This document shows, piece by piece, positions 15,471-23,661 of a stretch of DNA of 48,123 nucleotides. This stretch comes from SG8-39 sp041558415. GTDB lineage: Bacteria > Pseudomonadota > Gammaproteobacteria > Burkholderiales > SG8-39. The stretch lies in NCBI GenBank assembly GCA_041558415.1, contig JBFFEY010000019.1, positions 1-48,123 on the forward strand, given 5' to 3'. Under the pieces are notes generated by a model. It was not told the DNA's origin and did no database searches. It saw only the letters and a list, made by a program, of their open reading frames with translations. A program made the translations under genes and the position numbers. Position 1 is the first letter of the stretch, and every line of letters starts with the position of its first letter.

Positions 15471-16439
15471 CTAGCGCGCGGACGCCGCGACCATGGCACG
15501 CGCCGCGGCGACCATCGCCGCCGGCGTGACGCGTGCCAAGTCCTCGAGCGGCGGCGAGTAGCCGACCGGAATGCGCGGCGCGCCGAGGCGCCGCACGGCG
15601 ACGCCGAGCGTTTCGGCGGCCGCGGCGGCGATTTCGGCGCCGAAGCCGCCGGCCTGCACCGCCTCGTGCACCACCAGCAGGCGGCCCGTCTTCTGTGCGG
15701 AGGCGAACACCGTGTCGCGATCCCAGGGCCAGATCGTGCGCAGGTCGATCACCTCGATCGACAGGCCTTCGGCCTGCGCCGCCTCGGCGGCGGCCAGCGC
15801 GTCGTGGACGGTGCGCGACCAGGTCACCAGCGTCACGTCGCTGCCCGGGCGGCGCACCGCGGCGACGCCGAGGCGCTCGACGCGGGCGGAATCGACCTCG
15901 TCCTCGAGCCCCCAGAGCTCCTTGTGCTCCATGTAGATCACCGGGTCGCCGCTGACGATCGAAGCAGCGAGCAGCCCGTAGTTGTCCTGCGGCGTCGCCG
16001 GCGCCACCACGACCAAGCCCGGCACGTGCGCAAACCAGGCCTCGAGGCTTTGCGAGTGCTGCGCGGCCGAGCCCTGCCACAGACCGATCGGCATGCGCGC
16101 GACGAGCGGCACGCGGCCCTGCCCGCCGAACATGTAGCGCGCCTTGGCGGCCTGGTTGACGACCTCGTCCATCGCGCAAAGCGCGAAGTCGACGACGCGC
16201 ATCTCGACCACCGGCTGCAGGCCGGCGAGCGCCATGCCGACCGCGGCGCCCATGATGGTCGCCTCGGAAATCGGCGTGTCGATGACGCGCTCGGCGCCGA
16301 AGGTCTGTTGCAGGCCGCGGTACTGGCCGAAAACGCCTCCGCGACCGACGTCCTCGCCAAGGGTGACGACCTGCGCGTCCTGCTGCATGGCCGCGTGCAG
16401 CGCGCTCGCCGCGGCCTGCGCGTAGCTCAGTCGCGCCAT
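15471..16439 (-). CDS. 2-oxoacid dehydrogenase E1 beta subunit (acetoin/pyruvate dehydrogenase type)
   Basis: Beta subunit (322 aa) of a heterotetrameric ThDP-dependent E1. Family motifs are VVTLGEDVGRGGVFGQYRGL, RVIDTPISEATIMGAAVGMA, MDEVVNQAAKARYMFGGQ, the catalytic-region RMPIGLWQGSAAQHSQSLEAWF, VIYMEHKELWG, EVIDLRTIWPWDRDTV and VVHEAVQAGGFGAEI. The start at 16439 gives MARLSYAQAAASALHAAM; it overlaps the alpha gene by 13 bases. Acetoin, pyruvate or branched-chain 2-oxoacids are all possible substrates. No E2 or E3 gene is in the window. Confidence 0.9.
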   Translation of the reverse strand: MARLSYAQAAASALHAAMQQDAQVVTLGEDVGRGGVFGQYRGLQQTFGAERVIDTPISEATIMGAAVGMALAGLQPVVEMRVVDFALCAMDEVVNQAAKARYMFGGQGRVPLVARMPIGLWQGSAAQHSQSLEAWFAHVPGLVVVAPATPQDNYGLLAASIVSGDPVIYMEHKELWGLEDEVDSARVERLGVAAVRRPGSDVTLVTWSRTVHDALAAAEAAQAEGLSIEVIDLRTIWPWDRDTVFASAQKTGRLLVVHEAVQAGGFGAEIAAAAAETLGVAVRRLGAPRIPVGYSPPLEDLARVTPAAMVAAARAMVAASAR

Positions 16440-17449
16440 CGTCCCGCCCCCGTGTCCTGGATGTCGCTGTAGGCGGCCGCCGCCTCGGGCCAGGGCGCGG
16501 CGTCCGCCGCCGCCACCGCCGCGGCGACCTCGGCCTGCGCCTTGGCCTCGATCGCGGCGAGCGCCGCGCGCTCGCCGCCGATCGCCGCGATGCGGATGGT
16601 CGCCAGCTCGAGCGGGTCCTGCTCGAGCGCGCGCGCGAGCTCGTCGTGGCTGCGGTAGCCCGCCGCGTCGACCGAGACGTGGCCCTTGATGCGGTAGGTG
16701 ACGGCATGCAGGAAGCGCGGGGCGCCCTGTTCGCGGATCTGCGCCGTCAGCGCGGCGGCCGCGGCGTCCACCGCGAACACGTCGTTGCCGTTCACCGCGA
16801 CGCCCGGCACGCCGATCGCCTGCGCACGCGCCAGCGCACCCTCGCCCGCGGTCATGGCGCCGGTTTCGGTGGTCGCCGACCAGCGGTTGTCCTCGCAAAC
16901 GAACAGCACTGGCAGGCGGTGGATGCCGGCCCAGTTGAGGCCTTCGAGAAAGGGACCGCGGTTGATCGCGCCGTCGCCGAAGAAACACGCGACCAGCGCG
17001 TCGCCGCCGCGCAGGCGCAGCGCGTGCGCAGCCCCTACCGCGATCGGGATGCCGGCCGCCACCACGCCGTTGGCACCCAGCATGCCGACCGAGAAGTCGG
17101 CGATGTGCATCGAGCCGCCCTTGCCACCGTTGTAGCCGGTGGCGCGGCCGAACAGCTCGCACATCATGCGCTCGATCGAAGCGCCCTTGGCAATGGTGTG
17201 GCCGTGGCCGCGGTGCGTCGAGGTGAGCAGGTCGTCTGCCTTGAGGTGCGCGCACACGCCCGCGGCCACCGCCTCCTGGCCGGTCGACAGATGCAGCGGG
17301 CCGCGCACCTTGGCCTGCGCCAGGCGCGCGCCGAAGGCCGCGACGCCGCCCTTCGAGGCCTCCTCGGCGGCGTTCTCGAAGGCGCGGATGCGGGCCATGG
17401 TGCGGTACAGCGCCTGCGCATGCGCCAGAGACATCGCGGTGTCGGTCAT
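16427..17449 (-). CDS. 2-oxoacid dehydrogenase E1 alpha subunit (acetoin/pyruvate dehydrogenase type)
   Basis: Alpha subunit (340 aa) binding thiamine diphosphate. The ThDP motif runs from GDG at 158-160 to Asn188 (FFGDGAINRG ... VCEDNRWS). HRGHGH at 79-84 and the loop TYRIKGHVSVDAAGYRSHDE are also typical. The N-terminal segment between ARIRAFE and LHLSTGQEA is a little longer and more Ala/Gly-rich than usual. The ATG at 17449 follows the pstB stop by 20 bases without a clear ribosome site, so it might be read through from pst. E1 subunits alone can decarboxylate a 2-oxoacid but need an E2 acceptor for acyl transfer. Confidence 0.9.
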   Translation of the reverse strand: MTDTAMSLAHAQALYRTMARIRAFENAAEEASKGGVAAFGARLAQAKVRGPLHLSTGQEAVAAGVCAHLKADDLLTSTHRGHGHTIAKGASIERMMCELFGRATGYNGGKGGSMHIADFSVGMLGANGVVAAGIPIAVGAAHALRLRGGDALVACFFGDGAINRGPFLEGLNWAGIHRLPVLFVCEDNRWSATTETGAMTAGEGALARAQAIGVPGVAVNGNDVFAVDAAAAALTAQIREQGAPRFLHAVTYRIKGHVSVDAAGYRSHDELARALEQDPLELATIRIAAIGGERAALAAIEAKAQAEVAAAVAAADAAPWPEAAAAYSDIQDTGAGRWRD

Positions 17450-17469
17450 GTGCGTTGTGCGCGGGCGGG

Positions 17470-18300
17470 TCAGCCGAAGCGGCCCGTGATGTAGTCCTCC
17501 GTCTCCTGCTTCTTCGGCTTGATGAAGATCGTGTCGGTGACGTCGAACTCGACCAGCTCGCCGAGGAACATGTAGCCGGTGAAGTCCGACACGCGCGCCG
17601 CCTGCTGCATGTTGTGCGTGACGATGACCACCGTGTAGTCGTTCTTCAGCTCGTGGATCAGCTCCTCGATGCGCGCCGTCGAGATCGGGTCGAGCGCTGA
17701 GCAGGGCTCGTCGAGCAGCAGCACCTCCGGCCGGATGGCGATGCCGCGCGCGATGCACAGGCGCTGCTGCTGGCCGCCCGACAGGCTGTTGCCGCTTTGC
17801 TTGAGCTTGTCCTTGACCTCGTCCCACAGCGCGGCACGTGACAGCGCCCATTCGACGCGTTCGTCCATGTCGCGCTTGCCGAGGCGCTCGAACAGCCGCA
17901 CGCCGAAGGCGATGTTTTCGTAGATCGACATCGGGAACGGCGTCGGCTTTTGGAACACCATGCCGATCTTGGCGCGCAGCAGCGCGACGTCCTGCCTGCT
18001 GTCGAGCAGGTTCTCGCCGCCCATCAGCACCTCGCCTTCGGCGCGCTGTTCCGGATAGAGCGAGTACATGCGGTTGAAGGTACGCAGCAGCGTCGACTTG
18101 CCGCAGCCCGAAGGGCCGATGAATGCGGTCACCCGCCGCTCGGGGATGTCGAGCGAGATCGACTTCAGCGCATGAAACGCGCCGTAATAGAAATTCAGGT
18201 TGCGCACCTGCAGTTTGGCCACCGCGGTGCCCAGCGCTTCGCTGCGCGCCGGCACTTCCATGCGCATGGCCTGCCTCGGGGCGTTGGCCTGGGCTTCCAT
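17470..18300 (-). CDS. pstB: phosphate ABC transporter ATP-binding protein
   Basis: ATPase of the high-affinity phosphate importer (276 aa). Walker A is GPSGCGKST (62-70), the ABC signature is LSGGQQQR (173-180), Walker B is VLLLDEP (193-199), and the switch His is His229. MVFQKPTPFPMSIYENIAFG is a typical PstB Q-loop region. The first 25 residues are a non-conserved extension, so a start at Met14 is also possible. It follows pstA by 11 bases. The next gene downstream is E1 alpha, not phoU. Confidence 0.96.
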   Translation of the reverse strand: MEAQANAPRQAMRMEVPARSEALGTAVAKLQVRNLNFYYGAFHALKSISLDIPERRVTAFIGPSGCGKSTLLRTFNRMYSLYPEQRAEGEVLMGGENLLDSRQDVALLRAKIGMVFQKPTPFPMSIYENIAFGVRLFERLGKRDMDERVEWALSRAALWDEVKDKLKQSGNSLSGGQQQRLCIARGIAIRPEVLLLDEPCSALDPISTARIEELIHELKNDYTVVIVTHNMQQAARVSDFTGYMFLGELVEFDVTDTIFIKPKKQETEDYITGRFG

Positions 18301-18311
18301 CGTCGTTCCTT

Positions 18312-19169
18312 TCAGTTGCGCTTCCTGAACAGCATGCGCGCCAGGATGTTCAGAAACAGCACGGCGAGCGTGATCAGCGCCGCCCCGCCCCAGGCCAGCC
18401 GGTTCCAGTCCTCGTAGGGGCTCATGGCGAACTGGAAGATCACCACCGGCAGGTTGGCCATCGGCGCGTTGAGGTTGGTCGACCAGAACTGGTTGTTGAG
18501 CGCGGTGAACAGCAGCGGCGCGGTCTCGCCGCTGATGCGCGCGACCGACAACAGGATGCCGGTGAGGATGCCGGTGCGCGCCGCGCGATAGGTCACCAGC
18601 GTCACGATCTTCCAGGCCGGCGCGCCGAGTGCAGCGGCGGCCTCGCGCAGGCTGTTCGGCACCAGGCGCAGCATGTCGTCGGTGGTGCGCACCACGACCG
18701 GGATCACGATCAGAGCGAGCGCGAACGCGCCGGCCCAGCCGGAAAAGTGCTTCACCTGCGCGACGAACACCGCATAGACGAACAGGCCGATGACGATCGA
18801 CGGCGCCGAAAGCAGCACATCGTTCAGGAAGCGCGTCGCGCCAGCCAGCCGGCTGCGCTTGCCGAACTCCGCAAGGTAGGTCCCCGCCAGGATGCCGATC
18901 GGCGTGCCGAGCAGCGTGCCCACGCCCACCATCACCAGGCTGCCGACAATCGCGTTCGCCAGGCCGCCATCGTTGCCCGGCGGCGGCGTCATCTGCAGGT
19001 AGAGCGAGGCGCGCAGCAGCGCCGTGCCGCCCTCGTAGAGCAGCGTGGCGAGGATCCAGACCAGCCAGACCAGCCCGAAGCCGAGCATCAGAGCGGACAG
19101 CACCATCATCGCGACGTGCTTGCGCCGGCGCGCGCGATACAGGGGATTACTCGGGCTGACGGCGTTCAT
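18312..19169 (-). CDS. pstA: phosphate ABC transporter permease PstA
   Basis: Inner-membrane permease (285 aa) with about six helices. The cytoplasmic coupling loop is seen as LRLVPNSLREAAAALGAPAWKIVTLV, the EAA motif that contacts PstB. GILAGTYLAEFGKRSRL and the pattern around ISGETAPLLFTALNNQFW are characteristic of PstA. It lies 12 bases after pstC. Confidence 0.96.
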   Translation of the reverse strand: MNAVSPSNPLYRARRRKHVAMMVLSALMLGFGLVWLVWILATLLYEGGTALLRASLYLQMTPPPGNDGGLANAIVGSLVMVGVGTLLGTPIGILAGTYLAEFGKRSRLAGATRFLNDVLLSAPSIVIGLFVYAVFVAQVKHFSGWAGAFALALIVIPVVVRTTDDMLRLVPNSLREAAAALGAPAWKIVTLVTYRAARTGILTGILLSVARISGETAPLLFTALNNQFWSTNLNAPMANLPVVIFQFAMSPYEDWNRLAWGGAALITLAVLFLNILARMLFRKRN

Positions 19170-19181
19170 CTCGGCCGCATC

Positions 19182-20162
19182 CTAGGTCCGCGCCCCTTCC
19201 CCGCGCGCGAGGCGCATCAAGAGGAGTTTCGACAGCGCGAGCACGACGGTGGTGATGAGGAACAGGATCAGACCCAGCTCGATCAGCGCCGAGTAGTACA
19301 GGTCGCCGACCGCTTCGGTGAACTCGTTGGCCAGCGCCGATGCGATGCTGTTGCCCGGCGCCATGAGCGATGCCGACAGGCGGTGGGCGTTGCCGATGAC
19401 GAAGGTCACCGCCATGGTCTCGCCCAGCGCGCGACCGAGACCGAGCATGATGCCGCCTATCACGCCGACCTTGGTGTACGGCAGCACCACGCGCCAGACG
19501 ACTTCCCAGGTGGTCGCGCCAAGCCCGTAGGCGGACTCCTTCAGCAGCGGTGGCACCAGCTCGAACACGTCGCGCATGACCGCGGTGATGAACGGGATCA
19601 CCATGATCGACAGGATCAGGCCAGCGGTCAGCATGCCGATGCCGAGCGGCGGGCCCTCGAACAGAACACCGATCAGCGGCAGTTCCCCCAGGGTGTCGAC
19701 CAGCAGCGGCTGCACGGTCGACTGGAACAGCGGCACGAATACGAACAAGCCCCACATGCCGTAGATGATCGACGGGATCGCCGCCAGCAGCTCGATCGCG
19801 GTGCCAAGCGGTCGGCGCAGCCAGGGGGGCGACAGCTCGGTGAGGAACAGCGCGATGCCGAAGCTCACCGGCACGCCGATCAGCATCGCGATGAGCGAGG
19901 TCACCAGGGTGCCGACGATCGGCACCAGGGCGCCGAACTCCTCCTGCACCGGATCCCACTCGGCGCTCCACAGGAAGCCGAGGCCGTACTTTTTCAGCGT
20001 CGGTTCGCTGCCGATGACCAGCGTCACCAGCACGGCGAGCAGGATGCTGAACACGAACAGCGCGAAGAGGCGCGTCAGGTTCTCGAACGCGACGTCCTTC
20101 CAGCGCGCGTGAGCGATGCGCTGCGTCGGCGTCGGCGTCGCGCGGTCTGCGGCGGCACTCAT
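19182..20162 (-). CDS. pstC: phosphate ABC transporter permease PstC
   Basis: Inner-membrane permease (326 aa) paired with PstA. VPPLLKESAYGLGATTWEVVWRVVLP is the EAA coupling loop, and GLGRALGETMAVTFVIGN is the typical PstC block. The start is taken at ATG 20162 (MSAAADRATP); a longer frame reaches 20231 but that part is not PstC-like. An 11-base direct repeat, ATGAGTGCCGC, places a second ATG at 20182 that opens a seven-codon frame ending across the pstC ATG. The gene lies after a terminator that separates it from pstS. Confidence 0.94.
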   Translation of the reverse strand: MSAAADRATPTPTQRIAHARWKDVAFENLTRLFALFVFSILLAVLVTLVIGSEPTLKKYGLGFLWSAEWDPVQEEFGALVPIVGTLVTSLIAMLIGVPVSFGIALFLTELSPPWLRRPLGTAIELLAAIPSIIYGMWGLFVFVPLFQSTVQPLLVDTLGELPLIGVLFEGPPLGIGMLTAGLILSIMVIPFITAVMRDVFELVPPLLKESAYGLGATTWEVVWRVVLPYTKVGVIGGIMLGLGRALGETMAVTFVIGNAHRLSASLMAPGNSIASALANEFTEAVGDLYYSALIELGLILFLITTVVLALSKLLLMRLARGEGART

Positions 20163-20258
20163 CGCAGCTGCGCGGCACTCATGTTCGGGATGGCGGGCAA
20201 CGCTGTCGTCTTTCGGCGACCTCGGTTCCACATTCTAAGCGGATCGCGGGGGGCCAAC

Positions 20259-20283
20259 AAAAAAGGCGGCCCGGAGACCGCCC
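20259..20283 (-). terminator. rho-independent terminator/attenuator between pstS and pstC
   Basis: In minus-strand sense a GGCGG/CCGCC stem with an 8-base loop is followed by TTTTTT. It lies 52 bases past the pstS stop and before pstC. Partial termination here would yield more periplasmic PstS than permease, as is usual for pst operons. Confidence 0.8.
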
Positions 20284-20334
20284 TTGCCTGTCGCAGGCGC
20301 TGCACTTAAGCCCGGCGCCATGCTCCCCTCGCGC

Positions 20335-21369
20335 TCAATAGATCGATTTTCCGGACGCGTCCTTGATGTCTTTCCACTTGCCTTCGATCAGCTGGACCAC
20401 CGTCGGGGGCATGGCCACGTAGTCGAGGGCCGCGGCCATCTGGTCACCGTTCTTGAACGACCACGCGAAGAACTTAAGCACTTCCTTCGCTGCCGCGGGA
20501 TTGTCCTGCTTGAGATGCACCAGGATGAACGACGCCCCGCTGATCGGCCAGCTGCTCTTGCCGGGCTGATCGGTGAGGATCACGCCCATGCCGGGCGTGC
20601 CGGCCCAGTCCGCGCCTGCGGCCGCCGCCTTGAACGAATCCTCGTCCGGATCCACCGCGCTGCCGTCGCGGTTGAGCAGCTTCGCGTGCGCGAGCTTGTT
20701 CTGCTTGGCGTAGGCATACTCGACGTAGCCGATGGCGCCGGCAATGCGGCCGACGTAGTTCGCCACGCCCTCGTTGCCCTTGCCGCCGACGCCGGTCGGC
20801 CACTTCACCGCCGTGCCCTCGCCCACCCTCGACTTCCAGTCCGGGCTGACCTTGGAGAGGTAGTTGGTGAAAAGGAAGGTCGTGCCCGAACCGTCCGAGC
20901 GATGCACCACCGAAATCGCCTTGTCCGGCAGCTTGGCGCCCGGGCTCAGCTTGGCGATAGCCGGGTCGTTCCAGCGCTTGATCTTGCCGAGGTAGATGTC
21001 GGCGAGCAGCGCGCCGCTTAGCTTGATCTGGCCGGGGCCGACACCCTTGATGTTGTAAACCGGCACCACGCCGCCCATGATTGCGGGGAACTGCATCAGC
21101 CCGTCCTTGGCGAGGTCCTCGGCCGAAAGCGGCTTGTCCGAGGCGCCGAAGTGCACGGTCTTGGCGCGGATCTGCTTGATGCCACCGCCCGAGCCGATCG
21201 ACTGGTAGTTTGTGGCGTTGCCGGTGGCCTTCTTGTAAGCGTCCGCCCACTTGGCGTAGATCGGGTACGGAAAGGTGGCGCCGGCGCCGGTGATGTCAGC
21301 AGCAAGGACGGCCGGCGCCGTGAGCACGACGCTGAGAGCGGCGAGTGCCCCCAAGTACGGTTTCCGCAT
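20335..21369 (-). CDS. pstS: periplasmic phosphate-binding protein PstS
   Basis: Substrate-binding protein of the Pst importer (344 aa). A signal peptide MRKPYLGALAALSVVLTAP ends near AVLAAD. Mature motifs are ITGAGATFPYPIYAKWADAY, the phosphate-binding IGSGGGIKQI and VVHRSDGSGTTFLFTNYLS. It heads the pst operon behind a Pho box and precedes a terminator. Confidence 0.97.
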   Translation of the reverse strand: MRKPYLGALAALSVVLTAPAVLAADITGAGATFPYPIYAKWADAYKKATGNATNYQSIGSGGGIKQIRAKTVHFGASDKPLSAEDLAKDGLMQFPAIMGGVVPVYNIKGVGPGQIKLSGALLADIYLGKIKRWNDPAIAKLSPGAKLPDKAISVVHRSDGSGTTFLFTNYLSKVSPDWKSRVGEGTAVKWPTGVGGKGNEGVANYVGRIAGAIGYVEYAYAKQNKLAHAKLLNRDGSAVDPDEDSFKAAAAGADWAGTPGMGVILTDQPGKSSWPISGASFILVHLKQDNPAAAKEVLKFFAWSFKNGDQMAAALDYVAMPPTVVQLIEGKWKDIKDASGKSIY

Positions 21370-21408
21370 TTGAGCGAAGTCTCCCTGTAGTGGCTGTCGT
21401 CAGCACAC

Positions 21409-21442
21409 ACAGTAGCCGAGCACCATTACGGAATTATGACAC
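21409..21442 (-). promoter_or_regulatory. Pho box and -10 of pstS
   Basis: In minus-strand sense GTGTCATAATTCCGTAAT (21425-21442) matches the 18-base PhoB consensus (CTGTCATAWAWCTGTCAY) at 14 positions by eye. TACTGT (21409-21414) lies 10 bases further on, the spacing of PhoB-dependent -10 elements. The pstS ATG is at 21369. This predicts induction under phosphate limitation. Confidence 0.75.
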
Positions 21443-21464
21443 CGGGCCGCTCCGCACGGCCGCC

Positions 21465-22823
21465 TCAGCCGTCGACTGCCGCGCGCACCGCGCCGGCGAT
21501 CGTCTCCGCAGTCTGCTGGATGCGCTCGCGCGGCTCGCCCTCGACCATCACGCGCAGCACCGGCTCGGTGCCCGAGGGCCGCAGCAGCACGCGGCCGCGC
21601 CCGTCGAGCGCGCGCTCGGCGTCGGTTTGCGCCCGGCGGATCGCGCCGTTCGCCGCCCAGTCGAAATCCTGCGGTACGCGCACGTTGATCAGCACCTGCG
21701 GGTAGAGCTTGAGGGCGGCCGTGAGCTCGGGCAGGCGCTGCCCGGATTCACGCATCGCCGCGAGCACCTGCAGCGCCGAGACGATGCCGTCGCCCGTGGT
21801 GTGCCGGTCGAGGCAGATGATGTGGCCCGAGTTCTCGCCGCCGTAGAGCCAGCCGCGGTCGCGCAGCAGCTCGAGCACGTAGCGGTCGCCGACCGCGGCG
21901 CGGTCGAAGGCGATGCCCATGCCGGCGAGCGCCTGCTCGAGCGCCAAGTTGGTCATCAGCGTGCCGGCTACGCCGGCAATCGACTCGCGCGCCGCGCGCT
22001 GGCGCACGATGACATAGAGCAGCTCGTCGCCGTCGTACAGTCGCCCCGCATGGTCGACCATCACCACCCGATCGGCGTCGCCGTCGAGAGCGATGCCGAG
22101 ATCGGCAGCGTGTTCGCGCACCGCGCCGCGGATTCGCGCGGGCGCGGTCGCACCGTAATCGGCATTGATGTTGAAGCCGTCGGGCTCGTTGCCGATGGCC
22201 ACCACCTCGGCGCCAATCTCGTGGAAGACGTGCGGCGCGATGTGGTAGGCCGCACCATGCGCGCAGTCGACGACCAGCTTGAGGCCGCGCAGGTCGAGCG
22301 CGCTGGGCACCGTAGATTTGCAGAATTCGATGTAGCGGCCCGCGGCATCGTCGACCCGGAAGGCGCGGCCGAGGCGCGCAGCATCGTTGCAGCCCACCGG
22401 CGAATCCAGCATCCGCTCGATCTCGGCCTCAGCGGCGTCCGGCAGCTTGAAGCCGTCACCCGAGAAGAACTTGATGCCGTTGTCGGCGTAGGCATTGTGC
22501 GAAGCGCTGATCACCACGCCGGCGGCGAGGCGCAGCGCGCGCGTCAGGTAGGCAACGCCCGGCGTCGGCAGCGGCCCGCAGAGCTGCACGTCGACGCCGG
22601 CGGCGGAAAAGCCCGCCTCGAGCGCGGCCTCGATCATGTAGCCGGAAATGCGCGTGTCCTTGCCGATGAGCACGCCGGGACGCTCGCTGCCGAGCATCGG
22701 TGCGTGTCGCTCGGCGAGCACCCGCCCGGCCGCGTAACCCAGGCGCAACGCGAAGTCGGCGGTGATGGGCGCGGTGCCCACCGTGCCGCGCACGCCATCA
22801 GTGCCGAAGTACCTGCGGCTCAT
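21465..22823 (-). CDS. glmM: phosphoglucosamine mutase
   Basis: Converts glucosamine 6-phosphate to glucosamine 1-phosphate for UDP-GlcNAc and cell-wall synthesis (452 aa). RRYFGTDGVRG is the N-terminal signature. The phosphoserine loop VVISASHN carries Ser108, the metal loop is DGDADR, and the sugar-phosphate site is LLRPSGTEPVLRVMVEG. The ATG at 22823 has an excellent GGAGGAAGG site and overlaps the folP stop as ATGA. The order ftsH-folP-glmM is conserved across many proteobacteria. Confidence 0.97.
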   Translation of the reverse strand: MSRRYFGTDGVRGTVGTAPITADFALRLGYAAGRVLAERHAPMLGSERPGVLIGKDTRISGYMIEAALEAGFSAAGVDVQLCGPLPTPGVAYLTRALRLAAGVVISASHNAYADNGIKFFSGDGFKLPDAAEAEIERMLDSPVGCNDAARLGRAFRVDDAAGRYIEFCKSTVPSALDLRGLKLVVDCAHGAAYHIAPHVFHEIGAEVVAIGNEPDGFNINADYGATAPARIRGAVREHAADLGIALDGDADRVVMVDHAGRLYDGDELLYVIVRQRAARESIAGVAGTLMTNLALEQALAGMGIAFDRAAVGDRYVLELLRDRGWLYGGENSGHIICLDRHTTGDGIVSALQVLAAMRESGQRLPELTAALKLYPQVLINVRVPQDFDWAANGAIRRAQTDAERALDGRGRVLLRPSGTEPVLRVMVEGEPRERIQQTAETIAGAVRAAVDG

Positions 22824-23638
22824 GCCTTCCTCCAGGCGTCCCACACCCGCACCACGTCCCGGGTTTCTTTCACGTCGTGCACACGCAGTATTCTCGCCCC
22901 GCCGATGAGCGCGAGCAAAGCGGCGGCCAGGCTTGCGGCCAGGCGCTCCCCGGTGTCACGGCCCGTGATCCGGCCGAGCGACGACTTGCGCGACCAGCCG
23001 GCGGCGAGCGGCACGCCCAGCACGGCGAGCTCGGGCAGGCGTTTGAGCAGGGTCAGGTTGTGCGCGGCCGTCTTGCCGAAGCCGAAGCCCGGGTCGACGA
23101 CGATGCGCGCGCGCGCAATGCCCGCCGCCTCGCAGGCGGCAATGCGCGCATCGAGATAATCCCGCACCTCGGCGACGACGTCGGCATAGCGGGGGTCCTC
23201 CTGCATCGTCGCCGGATCACCCTTCTTGTGCATGAGGCAGACCGCGCAATCGCTGCCCGCCACCGCCTCCAGTGCGCCCGACGCGGTGAGCGCCTCGACA
23301 TCGTTGATCATGGAGACACCGGCGCCGAGCACGGCACGCATCACCTCCGGGCGGCGCGTATCCACCGAGACCGGGAAGTCGCGCAGCGCCGTCACCACCG
23401 GCAGGATCCGCGCCAGCTCCTCGGCCTCGGAGACAGGCGCCGCGCCAGGCCGCGTCGACTCACCGCCCACGTCCACCAGGTCAACGCCCTCGTCGATCAT
23501 GGCGCGGGCCTGTGCGATGGCCGCATCGGCATTCAGAAACCGGCCACCGTCGGAAAAGGAATCGGGCGTCACGTTGACGACGCCCATAACGAGCGGGCGC
23601 TCGAGCGTCAGCTCGAAGCGCCCGCAGCGCAGCTTCAA
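22820..23638 (-). CDS. folP: dihydropteroate synthase
   Basis: Joins p-aminobenzoate to the pterin diphosphate in folate synthesis; target of sulfonamides. A TTG start at 23638 gives 272 aa beginning KLRCGRFELTLERPLVMG, the usual length; no ATG or GTG fits, and the frame upstream is ftsH shadow. Motifs are VNVTPDSFSDGG, VDVGGESTRPGA, INDVEA, HKKGDPATMQ, DPGFGFGKT and GWSRKSSLG. It lies 23 bases after ftsH. Confidence 0.94.
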   Translation of the reverse strand: MKLRCGRFELTLERPLVMGVVNVTPDSFSDGGRFLNADAAIAQARAMIDEGVDLVDVGGESTRPGAAPVSEAEELARILPVVTALRDFPVSVDTRRPEVMRAVLGAGVSMINDVEALTASGALEAVAGSDCAVCLMHKKGDPATMQEDPRYADVVAEVRDYLDARIAACEAAGIARARIVVDPGFGFGKTAAHNLTLLKRLPELAVLGVPLAAGWSRKSSLGRITGRDTGERLAASLAAALLALIGGARILRVHDVKETRDVVRVWDAWRKA

Positions 23639-23661
23639 CCGGGATTCCGGCGGTTTGCGGC

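Noticed and set aside
14655..17449. Missing E2 or E3 subunit hidden in another frame
   Set aside because: No lipoyl-domain DKA motif or flavoprotein-disulfide CxxxxC motif was found on either strand around the E1 genes; the third gene is neither.
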